Shown: positions 33,924 through 42,962, counted from the first letter of the stretch. The stretch is DNA of 64,000 nt from Streptomyces sp. LUP47B (GCF_001746295.1 NZ_MJAH01000007.1:334792-398791); one strand, 5' to 3'. The notes: generated by a model not told the origin, from the letters alone. Program-made: numbers and translations.

Positions 33924-34505
33924 ATGGCCTACGCCAAACGGACGAAGAAGTGGTTCTGGCGCTGGCGGAACAACCCGTTGAGGCGGCGCGACGACGTCGC
34001 CGAGGCGTGGATCATCCTGGCACTGTGGGCCGTCGTCGCCGTGGGAGGCACCGCTGTCGGTCTGGTGACAGCGCACGCCACGGACGAGACACTCGCACAA
34101 CAGCGTGCCGATCGCCGCTCCACCCACGCGGTGCTCCTCACCGACACGCCGAAGCACATGTCGGTGGCCCAGTCGTCGGAGGACAAGGCTTCCGCCACCG
34201 TCCGCTGGAGGACCCCCGACGGCTCCGCCCGTACCGGGCGCACCCTGGTCGACACCGGGTTGAAGGCCGGGACTCGAGTCGTGGTCTGGCAGGACGGCCA
34301 CGGCACGCTGGTCGCCGCACCGCCGAGTGCCGGCGAAGCCGCCGTCGAGGCCGGCGCGCTGGGCATGGCCGCCGGACTCGCCCTCACCGGCGCGGTACTC
34401 GGCATGGGAGCCGTCGTGCGGTGGCGGCTCGACCGGCAGCGCATCGACAGCTGGGGACAGGAGTGGGACCTGGTGGGTCCGCGGTGGGGACACAGGACCG
34501 GCTGA
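33924..34505 (+). CDS. Rv1733c-family membrane protein
   Basis: This 193-residue protein matches the Rv1733c family, known in mycobacteria as a DosR-regulon membrane protein. It has a basic N-terminus (WFWRWRNNPLRRRDDVAEAW), a first helix (IILALWAVVAVGGTAVGLVT), an extracytoplasmic domain of about 100 residues with VRWRTPDGSARTGRTLVDTG, and a second helix (ALGMAAGLALTGAVLGMGAV) with a short cytoplasmic tail. GGAAGGAG precedes ATG 33924 by nine bases. Function is unknown in any species. It strongly supports a dormancy regulon here. Confidence 0.88.
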   Translation: MAYAKRTKKWFWRWRNNPLRRRDDVAEAWIILALWAVVAVGGTAVGLVTAHATDETLAQQRADRRSTHAVLLTDTPKHMSVAQSSEDKASATVRWRTPDGSARTGRTLVDTGLKAGTRVVVWQDGHGTLVAAPPSAGEAAVEAGALGMAAGLALTGAVLGMGAVVRWRLDRQRIDSWGQEWDLVGPRWGHRTG

Positions 34506-34536
34506 AGCCCACCCCATGCTGCGGCAACAGCCCGAC

Positions 34537-34566
34537 GGCCCGGTCGGCACCACCGACGACCGGGCC
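34537..34566 (+). terminator. Hairpin after the Rv1733c-like gene
   Basis: GGCCCGGT (34537-34544) pairs with ACCGGGCC (34559-34566), with a further CGG/CCG pair inside. It lies 31 bases after the stop. No T-run follows, which is usual in Streptomyces terminators. Confidence 0.45.
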
Positions 34567-34599
34567 TGATCCACATCGTCTTGAGGGGAGCAGAGCGTC

Positions 34600-35256
34600 A
34601 TGGAACGAGTCGTCGTTGCGCGTGTTCAAGGCTCGACGCACCACGAGTCGGTCGTCCGCTGGGCCCGTCAGGAAGCGACACGACGCGGACTCGCCCTCCG
34701 GGTGGTCCACGACGGGCAACCCGACGATCTGAAGGACGCGCAGCTGATCGTCACTGACGCACACGACTTGGACGGCGTCCTGTTCCCGGCCTGCCCTGTC
34801 GTGCTGGTTCCCGAGGTGCCCACCGCTCAGCCCTTCGCGCGCCCCGGCGCTGAGATCGTGCTCGGCGTGGACGCCCGAGAACCTGCTCAAGCGGCCGTCG
34901 GCTTCGCCTTCGACACCGCCAGGATGCGGGGCGTGCGGCTGCGTGCGGTGCATGCCTGGAAGTTCCCTTACTGCGCCGCCGAGTTGCCCTTCGGTGTGCC
35001 GGAGGAGGACCGGGCCGTCTGGGAGGACCACGAGGTGCAGCTGCTCTCCGACGCACTCCGACCGTGGCGGGAAAAGCACTCCGACGTGCACGTACTGGAG
35101 GACGTCCGGCTGTTGCCTCCGGCCCGAGCGCTGAGCCGGTGTACCGCGAGCGCCGCGCTGGTGGTCGTGGGCCGGGGTGCACAGAGCGAGCCAGGGCCGA
35201 CCCCGCGGGCACTCCTGACCGAGGCCTTGTGCCCCGTCGCCGTGGTGCCCACGTAG
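34600..35256 (+). CDS. Universal stress protein family protein, shortened
   Basis: This 218-residue protein has two Usp-like halves. The first is abbreviated (VVARVQGSTHHESVVRWARQ, ending PVVLVPEVPTAQ). The second starts EIVLGVDAREPAQAAVGFAF and ends ALLTEALCPVAVVPT. The ATP-binding G-2x-G-9x-G(S/T) motif is not intact in either half (VVVGRGAQSEPGPTPRALL), so nucleotide binding is doubtful. It starts at ATG 34600 after GAGGGGAGC. Two longer, better-conserved Usp genes lie at 39206 and 41132. Confidence 0.82.
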   Translation: MERVVVARVQGSTHHESVVRWARQEATRRGLALRVVHDGQPDDLKDAQLIVTDAHDLDGVLFPACPVVLVPEVPTAQPFARPGAEIVLGVDAREPAQAAVGFAFDTARMRGVRLRAVHAWKFPYCAAELPFGVPEEDRAVWEDHEVQLLSDALRPWREKHSDVHVLEDVRLLPPARALSRCTASAALVVVGRGAQSEPGPTPRALLTEALCPVAVVPT

Positions 35257-35485
35257 GCAGGGCTCGGCAGGCGGGCACCGTGGCCGCCGTCTGCTCTCCA
35301 CCCGCCGGCTCGGCGGCCACCTGCGCCGCCCACTCCTGGAGCACCGCGGAGTCCCGCAAGTCACCGCCCTGCCCATGGTCATCCGGACCACGGCTTCCTC
35401 CGCGCCTTCATGTCCCGCTCGGAGGCCAGAGCGAGCGGCCCGCTGCTGAAGAGCCAGAGCGGCGTTCGGCGAGGGCGCGACGGTG
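35257..35485. other. Spacer without a supported gene
   Basis: No clear frame with motif or start signal is present. It may contain decayed sequence. Confidence 0.4.
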
Positions 35486-35773
35486 TCACCGGACCGCTCG
35501 GCGGGTGTCCTTGTGCCGGCGTCCGGCGTACGGTGCCCGACCGACCACGACGGCGTGGTACGAGGACCCGCTCGCCACCGACCGGGCGAGCAGCACCTCC
35601 ACGGTCGGCCTGCCTTGTGCAGGGCCCCGCAGCTTGCGCAGCCAGTCGTCCGCCATGCCGTGAAGGGCTTGCTCGTCGGGGTGTAGCCGGCCTTCGGCCA
35701 GGCGCCGGGTGAGCCGGTCGACAACTGCGACCACGCCGTCGATCCGGCGGGTCATCGCGACGGCGATCTCCAT
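35486..35773 (-). CDS. Small hypothetical protein
   Basis: The 95-residue frame shows good coding codon use and begins MEIAVAMTRRIDGVVAVVDR, with RLTRRLAEGRLHPDEQALHG next, a helical amphipathic pattern, and ends SSYHAVVVGRAPYAGRRHK. No family recognised, and no ribosome site before ATG 35773. It may be a fragment of a longer lost gene. The next 160 bases upstream hold a piece of frame (CLVFGQANEWGCTNRLRALT) that also looks like decay. Confidence 0.4.
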   Translation of the reverse strand: MEIAVAMTRRIDGVVAVVDRLTRRLAEGRLHPDEQALHGMADDWLRKLRGPAQGRPTVEVLLARSVASGSSYHAVVVGRAPYAGRRHKDTRRAVR

Positions 35774-35934
35774 CTGTCTGTGCGCTGGTCGTACCTGGTG
35801 CGCAGGAGGAGACCGGTGATCGGCGGCACCGGTCTCCGTCCGGGTGGGTCAGTCGTCGGCGACGGGCCGTGAGGGCGCGGAGCCGGTTGGTGCAGCCCCA
35901 CTCGTTGGCCTGGCCGAAGACGAGGCAGGGGTGT

Positions 35935-38328
35935 TCAGGCGTCCCACGTCCAGTCGGCGACCTCGGGCAGGTCGGTGCCGTGTTCGCGGATCCATGCCTG
36001 GTGGCGGGTGCGGGCGTCGGCCATCTGCTGACGCAGGGCGGCGGCGCGGACAGCGAGGCCGGGGACGCGGTCGATGACGTCCATGACCAGGCGGTAGCGG
36101 TCGAGGTCGTTGCGGACGACCATGTCGAAGGGGGTCGTCGTGGTGCCGGACTCCTTGTAGCCGCGCACATGGAGGTTCTTGTGGCCGGTGCGGCGGTAGC
36201 TGAGCCGGTGGATCAGCCACGGGTAGCCGTGGTAGGCGAAGATGACCGGCTTGTCGGTGGTGAACAGGCCGTCGTACTCGAAGTCGCTCATTCCGTGCGG
36301 GTGTTCCTCGCGGGGCAGCAGCCGGGTCATGTCGACGACGTTGACCACCCGGACGGCGAGGTCGGGCAGGTGGCGGCGCAGCAACTGGGCGGCGGCCAGC
36401 ACCTCCTGGGTAGGTACGTCACCGGCGCAGGCCAGGACGGCGTCCGGTTCGCGGGAACCGTCCTCGGTGCCCGCCCATTCCCAGATCCCGGCCCCGCGGG
36501 CGCAGTGGGCGCGGGCCTGGTCCATGGACAGCCAGTCGAAGCAGGGCTGCTTGCCGGCGACGACGACATTGACGTAGTCGCGGCTGCGCAGCACGTGATC
36601 CGCCACGGAGAGCAGGGTGTTGGCGTCCGGCGGCAGATAGACGCGGACGACCTCGGGACTCTTGTTGAGGACGTGGTCGACGAAGCCGGGGTCCTGGTGG
36701 GAGAAGCCGTTGTGGTCCTGGCGCCAGACGTGCGAGGTCAGCAGGTAGTTGAGGGAGGCGATCGGAGCGCGCCAGGCCAGCTCCCGTGAGGTCTTCAGCC
36801 ACTTGATGTGCTGGTTGACCATGGAGTCGACGATGTGGACGAACGCTTCGTAGCAGGAGAACAGTCCGTGCCTGCCGGTGAGGAGGTAGCCCTCCAGCCA
36901 GCCCTGGCAGGTGTGTTCGGAGAGGATCTCCATCACCCGGCCGTGCCGTTCGAGGTGTTCGTCGACCGGGAGCAGCTCGGCCTGCCAGGCCTTGCCGCTG
37001 GCATCGAAGACGGCCTGGAGGCGGTTGGAGGCGGTCTCGTCGGGGCCGACGACCCGGAAGTCCCGGCGGGCCGAGGTGTCGTGCATGACCTGTTCGAGGA
37101 GATCGCCGAGGACCCGGGTCGGCTCGTGCAGGGTGGTGCCCGGCTTGTCGACGGGTACGGCGAACCGGTCGAGATCAGGGACGGGCAGGTCGCGTACGAG
37201 CAGGCCTCCGTTGGCGTGCGGACTGGAGCCCAGGCGCTTGGTGCCCTCGGGCACGCAGGCGAGGACGTCCGCCACGGGGCGACCGGCGGCGTCGAACAGC
37301 TCCTGCGGGTGGTACGACCGCAGCCAGGCCTCCAACTGCCGCAGGTGCTCGGGGTTTTCGCGCACGTTGGCCAGCGGGACCTGGTGGGCTCGCCAGGTGC
37401 CCTCGACGGGCAGCCCGTCCACCTCGGCAGGGCCGGTCCAGCCCTTGGGTGTGCGCAGCACGATGACGGGCCAGTGCACCCGCTCGCTCACGCCGTCCTC
37501 GCGGGCCGTCCGCTGCATCACCTCGATCCGGTCCAGGGCCTGGTCGAAGGCGTGGGCCATGGCACGGTGGACGGTCATCGGGTCGTCGCCGGTGACATGG
37601 ATCGGGTCGTGGCCGTAGCCGCGCAGCAGCGCGTCGAGTTCAGCCTCCGGGAGGCGGGCGAGCACCGCCGGGTTCGCGATCTTGTAGCCGTTGAGGTGGA
37701 GGATCGGCAGGACCGCGCCGTCGTGCACCGGGTCGAGGAACTTGTTGGAGTGCCAGGCGGCGGCGAGCGGTCCGGTCTCCGCCTCGCCGTCGCCGATCAC
37801 ACAGGCGACCAGCAGGTCCGGATTGTCGAAGGCCGCCCCGTACGCGTGCGAGAGGGAGTAGCCGAGCTCACCGCCCTCATGGATCGACCCGGGTGTCTCC
37901 GGGGCGACATGGCTGGGCACCCCGCCCGGGAAGGAGAACTGTCGGAACAGCCGCTCCATCCCCTGGCCGTCGCGCGGTACGTTCGGGTAGGTCTCGCTGT
38001 AGCTGCCCTCCAGCCAGGAGTTGGCGAGAACCGACGGTCCGCCGTGCCCCGGCCCCCACACGCACAGCGCGTCGAGCCCCCGCGCCTTGATCACGCGGTT
38101 GAGGTGGGTGTGGACGAGGTTCAGTCCGGGCGAGGTGCCCCAGTGACCGAGCAGCCGGGGCTTGATGTGCTCCGGTTTCAGGGGCTCGGTCAGCAGCGGG
38201 TTGGCCAGCAGGTAGATCTGCCCGGCGGCCAGGTAGTTGGCGGCCCGCCAATGGGCGTCCAGGGTGCGCAGTTCGTCGTCGGAAAGTACGGTGGCGTCCT
38301 GGTGTTCGACACGTTGTGCCTCGGACAT
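35935..38328 (-). CDS. Phosphoketolase (xylulose-5-P/fructose-6-P)
   Basis: This 797-residue TPP enzyme cleaves xylulose 5-phosphate or fructose 6-phosphate with Pi to acetyl phosphate plus an aldose phosphate. Landmarks: RLLGHWGTSPGLNLVHTHLN, GPGHGGPSVLANSWLEGSYS, GELGYSLSHAYGAAFDNPDL, the TPP motif VIGDGEAETGPLAAAW, SHVWRQDHNGFSHQDPGFVD and a C-terminal YPWLIHRLSYRRTGHKNLHV. The length is normal. GGAG lies seven bases before ATG 38328. It is divergent from PPK2 with only 41 bases between. Together with PPDK it offers ATP-yielding routes that bypass respiration. Confidence 0.96.
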   Translation of the reverse strand: MSEAQRVEHQDATVLSDDELRTLDAHWRAANYLAAGQIYLLANPLLTEPLKPEHIKPRLLGHWGTSPGLNLVHTHLNRVIKARGLDALCVWGPGHGGPSVLANSWLEGSYSETYPNVPRDGQGMERLFRQFSFPGGVPSHVAPETPGSIHEGGELGYSLSHAYGAAFDNPDLLVACVIGDGEAETGPLAAAWHSNKFLDPVHDGAVLPILHLNGYKIANPAVLARLPEAELDALLRGYGHDPIHVTGDDPMTVHRAMAHAFDQALDRIEVMQRTAREDGVSERVHWPVIVLRTPKGWTGPAEVDGLPVEGTWRAHQVPLANVRENPEHLRQLEAWLRSYHPQELFDAAGRPVADVLACVPEGTKRLGSSPHANGGLLVRDLPVPDLDRFAVPVDKPGTTLHEPTRVLGDLLEQVMHDTSARRDFRVVGPDETASNRLQAVFDASGKAWQAELLPVDEHLERHGRVMEILSEHTCQGWLEGYLLTGRHGLFSCYEAFVHIVDSMVNQHIKWLKTSRELAWRAPIASLNYLLTSHVWRQDHNGFSHQDPGFVDHVLNKSPEVVRVYLPPDANTLLSVADHVLRSRDYVNVVVAGKQPCFDWLSMDQARAHCARGAGIWEWAGTEDGSREPDAVLACAGDVPTQEVLAAAQLLRRHLPDLAVRVVNVVDMTRLLPREEHPHGMSDFEYDGLFTTDKPVIFAYHGYPWLIHRLSYRRTGHKNLHVRGYKESGTTTTPFDMVVRNDLDRYRLVMDVIDRVPGLAVRAAALRQQMADARTRHQAWIREHGTDLPEVADWTWDA

Positions 38329-38369
38329 GGGATGGCTCCGTGAGTAGGTCATCGGGCGGTGGAGGCGGC

Positions 38370-39173
38370 ATGGCCGGCAAGGCTGCGGCGAGGGTGCCGC
38401 GCAAGTCGTACGAGAAGGAACTGCTGCGTCTGCAGACGGAGTTGGTGAGACTCCAGGAGTGGGTGCGGGCCGAGGGCGCCCGGGTGGTCGTCGTCTTCGA
38501 GGGGCGGGACGCGGCGGGCAAGGGCGGCACCATCAAGCGGGTCGCCGAGCATCTCAACCCCCGCGTCGCCCGGATCGCGGCGCTCCCCAAGCCGACCGAG
38601 CGGGAGCGCACCCAGTGGTACTTCCAGCGGTACGTCGAGCATCTGCCGGCCGCCGGAGAGATCGTGCTGTTCGACCGGTCCTGGTACAACCGGGCCGGGG
38701 TCGAGCATGTGATGGGCTTCTGCACCAGGGAGGAGTACCAGCTCTTCTTGCGGCAATGCCCGATATTCGAACGGATGCTGGTCGAAGCGGGGGTCGAACT
38801 GCGGAAGTACTGGTTCTCGGTGAGCGACACCGAGCAGCAGGAGCGGTTCCGTAAGCGGCTGGAGGATCCGCTGCGGCGCTGGAAGCTCTCGCCGATGGAT
38901 CTGGAGTCGATCACCCACTGGGAGGCGTACTCCCGGGCCAAGGACGAGATGATGGTGCACACCGACATCTCCGAGGCGCCGTGGTACGTCGTGGAGAGCG
39001 ACGACAAGCGGCGGGCGCGGCTGAACATGATCGCCCACCTCCTGGGTTCGCTGCCCTACCACGATGTGCCGCCGCCGGTGCTGGAGCTGCCGGTGCGCCC
39101 GGAGTCGACCGGCTACGAGCGTCCGCCGCGCGATCTGCAGACCTTCGTCCCCGACCACGCGGCGAGTCTCTGA
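38370..39173 (+). CDS. ppk2: Polyphosphate kinase 2
   Basis: This 267-residue PPK2 has Walker A VVFEGRDAAGKGGTIKRVAE at about residues 40-60, the lid-region sequence PTERERTQWYFQRYVEHLPA, and Walker B EIVLFDRSWYNRAGVEHVMG. PPK2 enzymes transfer phosphate between polyphosphate and nucleoside mono- or diphosphates; single-domain proteins of this length usually phosphorylate NDPs. GGAGG lies four bases before ATG 38370. In this island it could regenerate ATP or GTP from polyphosphate when respiration stops. Confidence 0.94.
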   Translation: MAGKAAARVPRKSYEKELLRLQTELVRLQEWVRAEGARVVVVFEGRDAAGKGGTIKRVAEHLNPRVARIAALPKPTERERTQWYFQRYVEHLPAAGEIVLFDRSWYNRAGVEHVMGFCTREEYQLFLRQCPIFERMLVEAGVELRKYWFSVSDTEQQERFRKRLEDPLRRWKLSPMDLESITHWEAYSRAKDEMMVHTDISEAPWYVVESDDKRRARLNMIAHLLGSLPYHDVPPPVLELPVRPESTGYERPPRDLQTFVPDHAASL

Positions 39174-39205
39174 GCAGCCGGTCGCCGGGGTCGCCTTCCT
39201 CATCG

Positions 39206-40078
39206 TCACACCGGTTCGGGCACGACGGCGACCGGGCAGTCGGAGTGGTGCAGTACCCCATGGGCCACACGGCCCAGCTGGAGCCCGAAGTGCCGGGGGC
39301 GGCGCCTGGCCCCGACGATCAGGAGGTCGGCGTCGCGCGAGGCCCCCACCAGGACGGTCCGGGCGTGGCCTTCCAGGGTGCGCCGACGCACCACGACGTC
39401 GTCGGGGGCCTCCTTGAGTGCCGCTTCCAGGGCGTCCACCGCGTGCTGCTCGTGCAGCCGGGCGGGTTCACCGGCGAGCTGAGGGTGGTCCGTGGTCTCG
39501 TGCGCCGGGCACCGCCAGGCCCGTACGGCATCCAGTACGGCGCCCCGTCGCCGCGCCTCCTCGAAGGCGAAGCGCATGGTCTCCGGGGCAGCCGGCGTGT
39601 CTCCGACGCCGACGACGACGCGGCCGTGCTGTCCGGGCGGGACCGCGTCGTCCGGGTCGCCGCGCACCACGATCATCGGGCAGTGCGCGTGCCCGGCCAC
39701 GGTCAGGCTCACGGAGCCAAGGAGGGCCCCCGCGAGACCGCCTCGGCCCCGGGTGCCCGTCACCAGCAGGGCGGCCTCGCGGCTCTCGCGCACCAGCGTG
39801 TACTCGGGTTCCTCGGGCAGCACCTCGGTGGAGATCTTCACGTCGGCCCGGCGCCGGGCGGCCCGCCGGGCGGCGGCCGCCACGATGTCCTCCACCCGCT
39901 CCTCTTCGGACGGCCTGTCCAGGTCCTCGGCGGGCCGGGAGCCCTCGTAGCGCTCCCAGAGCGAGGCGTACACCAGGCGCAACGGCAGCCCGCGCAGGGC
40001 GGCCTCGTCGGCCGCCCAGTCGACGGCCCGCAGCGCGGACTCCGAGCCGTCGACGCCGACGACGATCGGCAGGTCCAT
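39206..40078 (-). CDS. Universal stress protein, two tandem Usp domains
   Basis: This 290-residue protein carries two Usp domains. Domain 1 (1-140) begins PIVVGVDGSESALRAVDWAA and has an intact ATP-binding loop, GTRGRGGLAGALLGS (G-2x-G-9x-G-S). Domain 2 (150-290) begins VVVGVGDTPAAPETMRFAFE and ends with a degenerate loop, VGARRRPRHFGLQLGRVAHG. Tandem Usp proteins are typical of DevR-type regulons. GTGAGGACG precedes ATG 40078. It follows the AdhP gene by five bases, so they share an operon. Confidence 0.93.
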   Translation of the reverse strand: MDLPIVVGVDGSESALRAVDWAADEAALRGLPLRLVYASLWERYEGSRPAEDLDRPSEEERVEDIVAAAARRAARRRADVKISTEVLPEEPEYTLVRESREAALLVTGTRGRGGLAGALLGSVSLTVAGHAHCPMIVVRGDPDDAVPPGQHGRVVVGVGDTPAAPETMRFAFEEARRRGAVLDAVRAWRCPAHETTDHPQLAGEPARLHEQHAVDALEAALKEAPDDVVVRRRTLEGHARTVLVGASRDADLLIVGARRRPRHFGLQLGRVAHGVLHHSDCPVAVVPEPV

Positions 40079-40083
40079 CGTCC

Positions 40084-41106
40084 TCACCGTCCCACTCCGA
40101 GGTCGAAGACGATCCGGGCCTTGACCTCGCCGCGCAGGACCTCGTCGATGGACTCGTTCACGCTCTCCAGCGGGCGGGTCTCGTGGATGACCCGGGTACG
40201 GCCGGCCGCGTGCAGCTGGAACACCTCGGCGAGGTCCTGCCGGGTGCCGACGATCGAGCCGATCACGCTCGTACCGTTCAGGACGGTGTCGAAGATCGGG
40301 ACCTGGATCGTGCCGTGCGCGGGCAGGGCGACCATGACGAGCTTGCCGCCGCGCCGCAGCCCGGAGTTGACGGCGGCGAACGCGGCCTCGTTCACCGCGA
40401 GAGCGATCGCCGCGTGGGCTCCGCCGTACCGCTTGAGCACCTCGCCCACGTCGTCCTTGCGGGCGTCGATCACCAGGTCCGCGCCGAGCTCGGCGGCGAG
40501 TTCCAGCTTCTCGTCGGTGACGTCGATCGCCGCGACCTGCGCCCCGGCGATCTTCGCGTACTGCACGGCCAGGTGACCGAGGCCGCCGACGCCGGAGATC
40601 GCGACGAGCTGCGCGGGCCGCACATCGGCGACCTTGAGCGCCTTGTACGTCGTCACGCCGGCGCAGGTCAGCGGGGCGGCGTCGAAGGCCGTGACGCCGT
40701 GCGGCACCGGCTGTGCGAAGTCGGCCCAGGCCAGCATCTTCTCGGCGTACCCTCCGTCGCATCCGTAGCCGGTGTTGATCTGCTGCTCGCACAGCGTCTC
40801 CCAGCCGGACAGGCAGTGTTCGCACCGCCCGCACGCTTTCCCCAGCCAGGGCACGGCGACCCGCTGCCCGACGCTGAGGTGGGTGACGCCCTCGCCGAGC
40901 TTCTCGACCAGGCCGACGCCCTCGTGACCGGGGACGAACGGCGGGTTCGGCTTGACGGGCCAGTCGCCGCGGGCGGCGTGGATGTCGGTGTGGCACAGTC
41001 CGGAGGCCTCGACCCGGACCCGGACCTGGCCGGGGCCGGGCTCGGGGTCGGGTCGGTCCTCGATGACGAGAGGTTCGCCGAAGGCTCGTACGACCGCTGC
41101 CTTCAT
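40084..41106 (-). CDS. adhP: NAD-dependent zinc alcohol dehydrogenase, AdhP-type
   Basis: This 340-residue MDR enzyme has catalytic zinc ligands in ASGLCHTDIHAARGDWPV and VPGHEGVGLV, a structural zinc cluster in CGRCEHCLSGWETLC, and the NAD motif VAISGVGGLGHLAVQYAK. The overall pattern, including CAGVTTYKALK and LPAHGTIQVPIFDTVL, is AdhP-like (ethanol to acetaldehyde). GGAG lies eight bases before ATG 41106. It sits between two Usp genes on one strand with gaps of 25 and 5 bases, so all three are probably one transcript. Confidence 0.94.
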   Translation of the reverse strand: MKAAVVRAFGEPLVIEDRPDPEPGPGQVRVRVEASGLCHTDIHAARGDWPVKPNPPFVPGHEGVGLVEKLGEGVTHLSVGQRVAVPWLGKACGRCEHCLSGWETLCEQQINTGYGCDGGYAEKMLAWADFAQPVPHGVTAFDAAPLTCAGVTTYKALKVADVRPAQLVAISGVGGLGHLAVQYAKIAGAQVAAIDVTDEKLELAAELGADLVIDARKDDVGEVLKRYGGAHAAIALAVNEAAFAAVNSGLRRGGKLVMVALPAHGTIQVPIFDTVLNGTSVIGSIVGTRQDLAEVFQLHAAGRTRVIHETRPLESVNESIDEVLRGEVKARIVFDLGVGR

Positions 41107-41131
41107 GATGTCTGCTCCAGGTGGGTCGAGG

Positions 41132-42037
41132 TCAGTTGTGCGGGACGACGGCGACGGGGGCGGTGGAGTGGTGCAGGACGGTGTGGGTGACCGACCCGAT
41201 GTGGGCGCCGAGCGGGTTGCGGCGGATGCGGCGTCCCACGACGACCAGTGAGGCCTCGCGGGAGGCGTCGACGAGGTGGTTGCCGGGGCTGCCGTAGGAG
41301 GACTCCTCGGTGACCTCGACGTCCGGGAACTTCTCGCGCCACGGGAGCAGGACCTCGGCCAGGGCGGTGGTCTCGGACCGGGCCAGTTCTCCATGGAGTT
41401 CCAGGTCGACGGAGAGTCCGTAGGCGTAGTACGGCGGCGGGTTCCAGCCGTGGACCACCCGCAGGGACGTGCTCCGGCGGACGGCGGCCGCGAAGGCGAA
41501 GGCGATCAGCTCCTCGTCGGGGCTCTCGATGTCGAGGCCGAGGACGACGGGCCGGAACGGGGCGGCGGCGGACGGGATGCCGACCGGGTCCATCTCGTGC
41601 TCGTCGGCGGCCTGTTCGCCGGCCCGCACCAGGACGACCGGCCGCTCGGCATGCGCCACGACGGACAGTCCGACGGAGCCGACCATGAACCCACCGATCC
41701 CGCTCAGCCCTCGGGAGCCCAGGACCAGCAGCTCGGCGTCCTTCGCCGCGTCCGCCAGCGCTTCGGCGGGCCGGCCGGACGACTGCTCGGTGATCACGTC
41801 GAGGCCGGGGTGGCGCAGTCGGATGCCTTCGGCTGTCTCCCGGGTCACCCGCTCGGTCCAGTGCTGGTGGGTCTCGGGACCGAGCAGTGGGGCCTGGGCC
41901 ATGGGGGCCGGAACCGGCTCCCAGACCTGGACCAACTTCAGCGTCAGGCCCAGCAGTTGTGCTTCGCGGGCGGCCCACTCGGCCGCCGCGCGGCTCTCGG
42001 GAGAGCCGTCGAGGCCGACGGTGAGGGTACGGGTCAT
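41132..42037 (-). CDS. Universal stress protein, two tandem Usp domains
   Basis: This 301-residue tandem Usp protein has domain 1 starting TLTVGLDGSPESRAAAEWAA with an intact ATP loop GSRGLSGIGGFMVGS. Domain 2 starts RPVVLGLDIESPDEELIAFA and ends with a partly altered loop, VVVGRRIRRNPLGAHIGSVT, where the second Gly is Ile. AAGGTGGAG precedes ATG 42037. It is the first gene of the Usp-AdhP-Usp run, with box F 85 bases upstream. Confidence 0.94.
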   Translation of the reverse strand: MTRTLTVGLDGSPESRAAAEWAAREAQLLGLTLKLVQVWEPVPAPMAQAPLLGPETHQHWTERVTRETAEGIRLRHPGLDVITEQSSGRPAEALADAAKDAELLVLGSRGLSGIGGFMVGSVGLSVVAHAERPVVLVRAGEQAADEHEMDPVGIPSAAAPFRPVVLGLDIESPDEELIAFAFAAAVRRSTSLRVVHGWNPPPYYAYGLSVDLELHGELARSETTALAEVLLPWREKFPDVEVTEESSYGSPGNHLVDASREASLVVVGRRIRRNPLGAHIGSVTHTVLHHSTAPVAVVPHN

Positions 42038-42121
42038 GATCTCCACCTTCTGGATCGGGGGTCCCGATTCGAGCTTTGTCCTCGGATGTGGGCCCTCGGC
42101 AGGGGCCACAGGTCCTTGCCG

Positions 42122-42137
42122 AGGGCCGACCGGCCCT
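42122..42137. promoter_or_regulatory. DevR/OsdR-like box F
   Basis: AGGGCCGACCGGCCCT is a 16-bp palindrome apart from its two central bases. CTCGGCA (42095-42101) and TGCCGAG (42117-42123) form a further inverted repeat overlapping its left edge. It lies 85 bases upstream of the Usp start at 42037. Confidence 0.6.
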
Positions 42138-42194
42138 GGCCGGTGTCGGTGTGGTGCGGCGGACCCAGCGACGGGCCCGCCGCGCCTCCCGCGC

Positions 42195-42824
42195 TCAACG
42201 CAGCCAGCGGCTGCGACGCACCAGCGGGAGCTTGGCCCAGATGCTGCCGAGGCCGAGGGTTTCTCCGGCGGAGGCTGCGGCCAGGGCGATCAGGACGACG
42301 GCGTAGATGAGGTGGTAGTCCGCGAAGGGGTTCGTCGACATGCTCGGCGAACCGTCGGAGAGGTGCTGGGCGGGCGGCCATTCCGCGACCCACATCAGCG
42401 TCATCATCACGGTGCCCGCGACGGCCGCGAACCGCAGTGCCACGCCCGCGATCAGGGCGACGCCGATCCCGAGCAGACCGAGCATGAACAGCCAGTCGGC
42501 CCAGGTGTCCCCGGCCCAGGAGTGGAAGGTGGACTCCATCGGCCCTGCGGCCACCCCGCCGAGGAAGCCCTTGGTGGGCGAACCGCCGTCGATCCAGCCC
42601 TTGCCGGACTGAGTGGCGTAGCCGAGGCCGAAGGCCTTGTCGAGGAAGGCCCACAGGAAGACGAACCCGGTGAGCAGGCGCAGGGACGCGAAGACATAGG
42701 CCTGCGCCGTCCGCGTGCCGGTGCGTGCCGACACCGCCGACTCGGAGCCGGACGCGGTCCGGTCCCTGCGGAAGTTCGGCAGGTGGAAGCCGGAGTTCCG
42801 GTGCGGGTGCTCGTGCACGGCCAT
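42195..42824 (-). CDS. DoxX-like membrane protein
   Basis: This 209-residue protein has a hydrophilic N-terminal tail of about 40 residues and four transmembrane helices: AYVFASLRLLTGFVFLWAFL, WLFMLGLLGIGVALIAGVAL, VAGTVMMTLMWVAEWPPAQH and IYAVVLIALAAASAGETLGL. This is the DoxX/DoxD-like layout; some relatives act in thiosulphate-quinone or redox-coupled membrane complexes. AAGGGA precedes ATG 42824. Boxes G and H lie about 110-140 bases upstream, so it is probably part of the island regulon. Confidence 0.85.
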   Translation of the reverse strand: MAVHEHPHRNSGFHLPNFRRDRTASGSESAVSARTGTRTAQAYVFASLRLLTGFVFLWAFLDKAFGLGYATQSGKGWIDGGSPTKGFLGGVAAGPMESTFHSWAGDTWADWLFMLGLLGIGVALIAGVALRFAAVAGTVMMTLMWVAEWPPAQHLSDGSPSMSTNPFADYHLIYAVVLIALAAASAGETLGLGSIWAKLPLVRRSRWLR

Positions 42825-42930
42825 GGTGGCGATCCCTTCGGGAGGAGTGAGAAGGTCCGTTCGGTGTCTGACGCCCCTCACTCTCGTCGCGTACGGCAGC
42901 TGCCGCCGGATGCCGAAGGTCCGCGACCGC

Positions 42931-42962
42931 AGGGCTGAACGGCCCTGTTTCCAGGGACCGTT
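42931..42962. promoter_or_regulatory. DevR/OsdR-like boxes G and H
   Basis: AGGGCTGAACGGCCCT (42931-42946) is a full box in reverse orientation. AGGGACCGTT (42953-42962) repeats the left half of box D. The pair lies about 107-138 bases upstream of the DoxX-like gene. The 42963-43260 stretch shows no other feature. Confidence 0.55.

Noticed and set aside
36808..38343. A 511-codon plus-strand frame
   Set aside because: It is antisense to phosphoketolase, whose motifs are complete on the minus strand.
39206..40996. A 596-codon frame extending the Usp gene upstream
   Set aside because: Its N-terminal half is an Arg-rich shadow over the AdhP gene; the Usp start at 40078 has a ribosome site.
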